From assembly GCA_036244855.1 (NCBI GenBank), contig BQKZ01001806.1, positions 1-22,335 of the forward strand: a DNA stretch of 22,335 bases. Direction: 5' to 3'. The stretch comes from Temnopleurus reevesii (lineage: Eukaryota; Echinodermata; Echinoidea; Temnopleuroida; Temnopleuridae). Under the pieces are notes generated by a model. That model had not been told where the DNA came from. It searched no databases and saw nothing but the letters and a program-made list of their open reading frames with translations. The position numbers and the translations under genes were made by a program. This document shows positions 18,283-22,335 of the stretch, piece after piece (positions within the stretch are counted from its first letter, which is position 1; the number at the start of each line of letters is the position of its first letter).

Positions 18283-18432
18283 CCCACAAGAGTAAGAAAG
18301 AAATGGAATGATTCAGCGCTCAGAAAGCACGTGGATTCTGGTCAGCGAAACGATCCTGCTCTACTCCTGAACATGCCGAGGCTCCCCATAGTGGTTTGTC
18401 AGTGTAGAAGGAAAATACGTTGCTCTAGAGAG
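18283..18432 (+). CDS. Candidate internal exon (150 bp, phase 0/0), unknown protein
   Basis: AG at 18281-18282 (CATTATTTGCAG) and GT at 18433-18434 (AGAGAG|GTAATT) bracket exactly 150 bp, 50 codons, open in the frame that starts at the acceptor. Composition is richer in GC and C/G-ending codons than the flanks (for example GCG CTC AGA AAG CAC GTG). The peptide starts PTRVRKKWND, has a CQCRRKIRC cysteine/basic cluster near its end, and is strongly positive. It matches no family I recognise. The pyrimidine tract before the acceptor is poor. The segment is unique sequence between SINE S6 and the fold-back at 18511, and is the most exon-like segment in the window. Confidence 0.35.
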
Positions 18433-18510
18433 GTAATTGCGTGGCCACACACTTACAAATTATCACTATGAAACCATTTATCTTCACGAAATATGCACGA
18501 TCAAGGAAAT

Positions 18511-18700
18511 ATCCAGGGGACAGTTGCTTGAAATAGTCTTAGCTATCCTCTTCATGCTAAGGCGTCTTAAGTTTTTGTGCCACCCTCTTAACATAGTCGT
18601 ACCTACGCTAATGTATATGTTACGAGGGTGGCACAAGAAGTCAAGACGTCTTAGCAAGAAGAAAATAGCTAGGACCGTTTCGAGCAATCGGTCCCAGGAT
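18511..18700. mobile_element. Fold-back element, family E
   Basis: Two arms of about 90 bp: the left starts ATCCAGGGGACAGTTGCTTG and passes through AGTCTTAGCTAT and GTGCCACCCTCTTAACATA; the right is its inverted copy ending CGAGCAATCGGTCCCAGGAT. Identity is roughly 80 percent by eye with only a short spacer. Because of the mirror symmetry, forward (18437-18736) and reverse (18484-18687) frames translate to nearly the same peptide; this is a palindrome artefact and not two genes. Confidence 0.85.
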
Positions 18701-18857
18701 TCCTGTTTTAGCCAGTCATGTCTAAATCAGTTATAAAATCTTATTTCGAATTTCGACAATGTTAGTCATAGTCTTTGAAGCTCAAATTAGCTGCTGATAA
18801 AATACTTACAATCTAAATAATATAACATTTTTCTCCATGACATAGACAGGGTACTAC

Positions 18858-19256
18858 CGACGAGTCCGACAGCCCACGAGTCCGACAGCTTACGAGGCCG
18901 ACATTTTGAATAATTGGTGCACGAAATAGACATTACATAAAAACGGATTAGAGTCAGACAACTCATTAATTCGACAAAATTATGAAAACGCACATGATTA
19001 CGACCGAACATAATTTTTGCAAATGAGACCGACTCTAGGTCACAATTGGTCTATTAGTCCGCCAGCACTATATTTACGTTAGTCGGTCTTGTAGGTCTGT
19101 TTGCGTGCTGTCGGGCTCAAAGCAAATAATTTGTCAGTGTCGATCTTGCGAGCGTGAAAGTAAAAATGTCTAGCTCGAACCTCATTTTGAAAATTGTCGA
19201 TGTAGTAGGCTTATATTCATTTCTGTCAGACTCGTGAGCTGTCGGACTCATGGGCT
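18858..19256. mobile_element. Fold-back element with 16-bp sub-repeats, family F (TU-like)
   Basis: The left terminus carries three 16-bp units, CGACGAGTCCGACAGC (18858), CCACGAGTCCGACAGC (18874) and TTACGAGGCCGACATT (18890). Fainter 16-mers can be followed to about 19010 (for example TTAGAGTCAGACAACT and GATTACGACCGAACAT). The right terminus holds the same units inverted (CTGTCAGACTCGTGAG, CTGTCGGACTCATGGG at 19223-19254). Sea-urchin TU fold-back transposons are known to have long inverted repeats built of short (about 15 bp) tandem units, and this architecture is the same in kind. No open frame inside is credible. Whether it belongs to TU proper is not decided by the sequence seen. Confidence 0.7.
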
Positions 19257-19536
19257 GAGTGACTGAGTTCACACAACATCTTATCATGCATTCATTCTGC
19301 ATGGAAATTTGAGTTAGCCCATTGAAAAATATTCAGCGCCATCTCTTGTTGAAAGTGATTTTTCTTCCAAAATTTTCTGTCACTTTCTCATGTTTTTCCT
19401 CAATCTGGTAGACCTATTGTATACTTACGAATTGCATCGTCTAATTTCATTAAATTCCTTGTCAGAATGTTCCATTAAATGACGAATGAAATGATCAGAT
19501 AGTCTGCCATTTAGAAACTGAATGATCCTTGTGTAA

Positions 19537-19665
19537 TGCCCCGGTCACATAGGACCCGGAAGCAACACGATTCACCCCGACTCTTTGTTAATTCACAGTT
19601 AACTGCCTCAGAACAACGAGTCGGGGTGAATCGTGTTGCTTCCGGGGTCCTTTGTGACCGGGGCT
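19537..19665. mobile_element. Near-perfect palindromic MITE, family G, TAA target duplication
   Basis: 129 bp. The left arm TGCCCCGGTCACATAGGACC continues GGAAGCAACACGATTCACCC, and the right arm is its inverted copy with about one mismatch and one single-base gap over some 46 bases. The loop is about 35 bases. TAA flanks both ends (19534-19536 and 19666-19668), a 3-bp TWA duplication of the PIF/Harbinger type. The arm identity makes it the youngest-looking fold-back here. A possible solo end lies at 10362. Confidence 0.9.
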
Positions 19666-20500
19666 TAAAATTTCAAGAAAGTTGATACCGATTGCTAATT
19701 ATGATGAATTTCAAATCGTGACACTTTAGTAAATTGCACCATTGGCAAGAAAATCAATTTGCAATGATGCAGTCCAATATTCTTTTTCTTGTGTTAGGTG
19801 TAAGGAGAGAGAGGGAGACGGAGAGACATGGGGGGGGGGGGGGTGGCGCGGTAGCGAGAGGGAGAGAGTGAGATTTAAAGCAACACAATCCAAATTTATA
19901 CACACATGTTTTCACATACAAATACGTGATAATTGTTTTTAAAAAAAATCGATTTCACAGGAAACCCCCTTACAAACATTGCAATTTCAAGTAACTCATA
20001 AACATTATCTGAAACCCGGATGTTAAGGTATCTCAAAATATCTTTGGGAAATCTTACGACACCCTGAAGCTAATGTTTCTATTCCTGTATTTTTCCATCA
20101 TTTTTTTTATTTATGGTGGCAAGTTTATTTTAAGGCTTTATTGCCTTCCCTGTTGTCTCCACTATCGAGTTATGTTATATTTCATATGTACATTGTGAAT
20201 TGTTTTTAATGTGATTTTTTTAAATAAAATGAAATGTAATTGTGGCTGGCCCTGTTATAAACATGATAAATCAGCGGATAATGTCAGTCAATAGATCTGT
20301 AAATGGTTAATAATATGGATTTCATGTTGTGAATTGCATAAATAAATTATACCCCGAATGGGCGTGTGACAGAAGGCGGGAACCGTGACAGTGTATTTAC
20401 ACACTCACAAACATTGGATTTATATTCACTTTCGTTAAAAAAGCGGGAATTTTCTTATGACCATGATCAGGTAATTAGGAGTAAAAGATAACAACCGGAG
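19666..20500. other. AT-rich stretch with a GA/G14 low-complexity tract; no recognised gene
   Basis: A purine-rich interval at about 19803-19875 contains GAGAGAGAGGGAGACGGAGA and a run of 14 G at 19830-19843, which produces a glycine-rich spurious frame. AATAAA occurs at about 20223 in an AAATAAAATGAAATG context that could be the tail of a decayed retrotransposon or a poly(A) signal, but nothing upstream supports either. Confidence 0.45.
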
Positions 20501-20559
20501 ATGGGATACAGACCCGGCAGGAAGGATACAAATAGGCCGCTTCCACCGGGGGCAAACCG

Positions 20560-20648
20560 GGCGAACGTTCGAACGAAAAATGGCGCGAAAATTCGATTCA
20601 TTTGTCAACTTCATGTACACAGCACGTAACAAGTTGACACTACTATGA
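20560..20648 (+). promoter_or_regulatory. CpG-rich patch with E2F-like site and a start in good context
   Basis: CGGGCGAACGTTCGAACG is followed by AAAAATGGCGCGAAAATTCG. On the reverse strand this contains TTTTCGCGCCA, a perfect E2F/DP-type site (about 20581-20591). The ATG at 20580 has A at -3 and G at +4 and opens 22 codons beginning MARKFDSFVN before TGA. The frame could be the start of a first exon (a weak GT lies near 20628) or simply part of the CpG-rich site. A second E2F-like string is at about 21164. Confidence 0.25.
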
Positions 20649-20773
20649 TGGTGTGTTTGACCTTTTAGCTTTTTGACCGGCAATTGACAGTGTATGAATT
20701 ACATGAAACGTTAACATGGTTAAGAATGATGGCTAAAATTGTGTTAAATAAGTGTTTCAGTATTGAAAAAACT

Positions 20774-21013
20774 ATGGTTTCTCATCAACATGGATTTGGT
20801 AAAGACATTTTGTAACACACACACAAAAAAAACCCCGATAAACACAAGAAGGGAATAAGATTCTAATCTATCAATAAATGTAATGATATAATTTATATAA
20901 AACATATGTAAACGGAGACATGGTTTCAATTCAACTGGAATTCGGTATTGTGTAACACACACAAAAAAACGTTCGCTCTAGTAGTATTAAGATGGTTTAT
21001 GAATAAATGTGAT
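20774..21013 (+). repeat. Old tandem duplication, period about 130-146 bp
   Basis: Copy 1 (20774-20885) and copy 2 (20920-21013) share, in order, ATGGTTTC (20774 and 20920), TGTAACACACAC followed by A7-A8 (20811 and 20951), TAAGAT, and AATAAATGT (20873 and 21002). The offset drifts from 146 to 129 through indels. The copies are clearly diverged. No gene is affected as far as can be seen. Confidence 0.65.
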
Positions 21014-21051
21014 CAACCGAAACATATCGAATAAACGCAATTCACCAATAG

Positions 21052-21179
21052 GTTTGATAAACAGCAACCGGATTTCAACAAAAACAACAACTAAAGGGGA
21101 TGTTAACAAACTATCAAGTAAACACCTTCAACTCAGGGAATCTAGAAGAAAATTGGCGCGAAGAAATGCTGTAAACATG
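21052..21179 (+). CDS. Candidate exon with strong donor, unknown protein
   Basis: ATG|GTAAGTG at 21177-21186 is the best 5' splice site noticed in the window. Upstream, one frame is open from 21003 and encodes a basic segment (for example SRRKLARRNAVNM immediately before the donor). Possible acceptors are CACCAATAG (AG at 21050-21051) and AAACAG (21063-21064), both without a good pyrimidine tract. An E2F-like TTGGCGCGAA (about 21163) overlaps the frame. Alternatively the ATG next to the donor could be a start codon at the end of a 5' exon. The continuing frame past the donor runs into the 239-bp duplication. No family recognised. Confidence 0.25.
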
Positions 21180-21256
21180 GTAAGTGCTCACGGCCAAGAT
21201 GGAAGGATGTTGAATCAGAAACACAGTGGCGGAATCACAAACGGATTGAATAGCAT

Positions 21257-21655
21257 GGTTAGAATTATTGGCTGTTTTGTACCGCATTGGTTATTTTTTT
21301 AATTGAATTTGTTTCTTACTGAAATAGAAGTATATATCATGTTGTTGTCAGTTAAAACAGGTAAAAGTGATCTACTTTTTATCCGCACCTTTTATTATCT
21401 TTGTTAATCCGATGATGGACATTTTCATGGTTTTGAACTGGTGTCCAACAAGCATCAGTTTTTTTTAATTACTTTGGAATGTTTCATCAAAATTTTAGAA
21501 CCAATTTGGTCGGAATCGTACCATATTGATTTATTTTGCTATGTGAAATAAGTCGGTATATCTTCTTTAAAAAAATAACCAGGTAACCAATACTTTCAGT
21601 TTCACCGTCAGAGCAGGAAACAAGGATACACCTTTTTATTATCTTTGTCGATGAA
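21257..21655 (+). repeat. Old tandem duplication, period about 239 bp
   Basis: Copy 1 (about 21257-21410) and copy 2 (about 21495-21655) share collinear blocks: TTAGAA with TTGG (21259 and 21495), GTACC followed by ATTG and TTATTTT (21279 and 21518), TGAAATA and TATATC, CAGGTAA, and CACCTTTTATTATCTTTGT (21386) versus CACCTTTTTATTATCTTTGT (21629). Offsets of 236, 239 and 243 bp show one duplication followed by small indels. No protein-coding content is evident. Confidence 0.7.
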
Positions 21656-21853
21656 AGCCCTAACCAGTTCTTGCGCTTTTTTGTTTGTTTCTAATGGCGT
21701 TTGAAAGTCACTTGCATAGCAAATACATAATTCTGATAATTGATTTGGAAAAACAGACCACAATGGTGCATTTCAATGATTATTACCAATGCTCAACATC
21801 TCAGAAAGGTGATAAATATTCTTACTACATTGTGAGCTACAGAAATATATATA

Positions 21854-22001
21854 CAGTAAAACCTGTCTATAGTGGCCACTTAAATTGATTCCCTCCAGAT
21901 GAAAATGCATGTTATAAAACCTGTCTATAGGGGCCAGTCCTGTCTACAGTGGCCACTTTTTCTGTTTCCCTTGGGGTGGCCACTGTAGACAGGTTTGACT
22001 G
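21854..22001. mobile_element. Tc1/mariner-type MITE, TA target duplication (H)
   Basis: 148 bp. It starts CAGTAAAACCTGTCTATAGT and ends with the inverted CTGTAGACAGGTTTGACTG, flanked by TA on each side (21852-21853 and 22002-22003), the duplication used by Tc1/mariner transposases. The terminal word CCTGTCTATAGTGGCCACTT recurs inside in direct orientation at about 21921 and again at 21940 (CCTGTCTACAGTGGCCACTT). Three direct copies and one inverted copy therefore lie in one element. There is no transposase frame. Confidence 0.85.
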
Positions 22002-22098
22002 TATATATATTATTATATCCCTTACACTAAGATCGTTGCATTGACAGTGTACAGGCAAGAAAAATGAATAGATTTGCTAATAAAGTCGTTTGCCATTG

Positions 22099-22248
22099 AA
22101 TAGTACGATAGAAATTTTTTTCCCTAGGGAAAAAAGGTTACTATTTTTGCGCGCATGTGTAGTCGGCTAAAACAGACGAATAGTAATTTTTTCCCTAGGG
22201 AAAAAAGTTACTATTTTTGCGCGCATGCGTAGTCGGCTAAAACAGACG
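22099..22248 (+). repeat. Two-copy ~71-bp tandem repeat with internal palindrome
   Basis: Copy 1 (22099-22178, with about 9 extra bases) and copy 2 (22179-22248) both read AATAGTA, T6-7, CCCTAGGG, A6, GTTACTATTTTTGCGCGCATG, then TAGTCGGCTAAAACAGACG. In copy 2, AATAGTAATTTTTTCCC and its inverted partner make a hairpin of about 18 bp centred on CCCTAGGG. Near identity outside the indels suggests a recent duplication or a repeat array that may extend as a family elsewhere. The last 85 bp of the window are CpG-rich and may belong to the next functional unit. Confidence 0.85.
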
Positions 22249-22335
22249 TGCCCGTGCGCGAGAGAGACACTGCTTCCCAACTACACGACACGGGACACTT
22301 CTGGCGGGCTTCGTTCGCATGATGTGCTCAACGAG
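22249..22335. other. CpG-rich window edge
   Basis: GTGCCCGTGCGCG and CGACACGGGACAC are partly inverted around a purine-rich spacer, and the segment is GC-richer than the rest. It could be the left edge of a promoter or another repeat, but it is cut by the window end. Confidence 0.3.

Noticed and set aside
18437..18736. Forward and reverse frames with almost the same translation
   Set aside because: They are the two strands of the family E inverted repeat, so the resemblance is a symmetry effect.
18858..18905. Possible hammerhead ribozyme (GACGAGTCCG resembles part of a catalytic core)
   Set aside because: The CTGATGAG...GAAA core is absent and the string is simply the 16-bp sub-repeat of family F.
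1..22335. CRISPR array, operon, prophage or bacterial defence system
   Set aside because: No regularly spaced direct repeats, no long adjacent ORFs and no bacterial start signals; the repeat content is eukaryotic.

Overview
The window reads as non-coding nuclear DNA of a marine invertebrate deuterostome, most likely an echinoderm such as a sea urchin. It is AT-rich and the longest open frame is about 125 codons. There are no ribosome-binding-site-led gene rows. It carries many tRNA-derived SINEs whose 3' part contains the GCGCTATATAAAT-type motif followed by a TTA/ATT microsatellite, and many short fold-back (MITE-like) elements. The echinoderm assignment rests on general familiarity with such repeats, not on a search.

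Layout. 1-2900: a SINE (443-738), a decayed fold-back fragment, the first copy of fold-back family A (1141-1385), a nested inverted repeat (1575-1890) and a weaker one (2617-2895). 2900-4866: essentially empty apart from a polypurine tract. 4866-8650: second family A copy, a family C fold-back that looks split by a ~507 bp insertion (6206-6851), a well-preserved tRNA-headed SINE (7078-7325), a CpG-rich patch and a reverse-strand SINE. 8650-12110: a SINE 3' half, one possible exon, then mostly AT-rich sequence with C-runs. 12113-12463: a rearranged family A copy. 14690-15710: a fold-back related to the one near 760, and another SINE. 16321-17492: five fold-back elements packed end to end. 17500-18510: the most gene-like kilobase, with a reverse-strand CCAAT box and an AAAATGGCGGAAGTG start context opening a short frame, plus a forward-strand 150 bp segment flanked by AG and GT that is open in phase 0/0. 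18511-19665: three different fold-backs (families E, F and G), one with 16-bp sub-repeats like sea-urchin TU elements and one almost perfectly palindromic. 20774-21655: two old tandem duplications, one overlapping a candidate exon with a strong 5' splice site. 21854-22248: a Tc1/mariner-type MITE with TA target duplication, and a two-copy 71-bp repeat at the right edge.

No protein family could be recognised in any open frame, and no RNA gene, CRISPR array, phage, toxin or operon is present. The coding entries are exon-sized candidates with low confidence. The robust content is the repeat annotation. If a gene crosses this window, most of the sequence is intron or intergenic DNA remodelled by transposition; the candidate exons lie on both strands and cannot be joined into one model from sequence alone.
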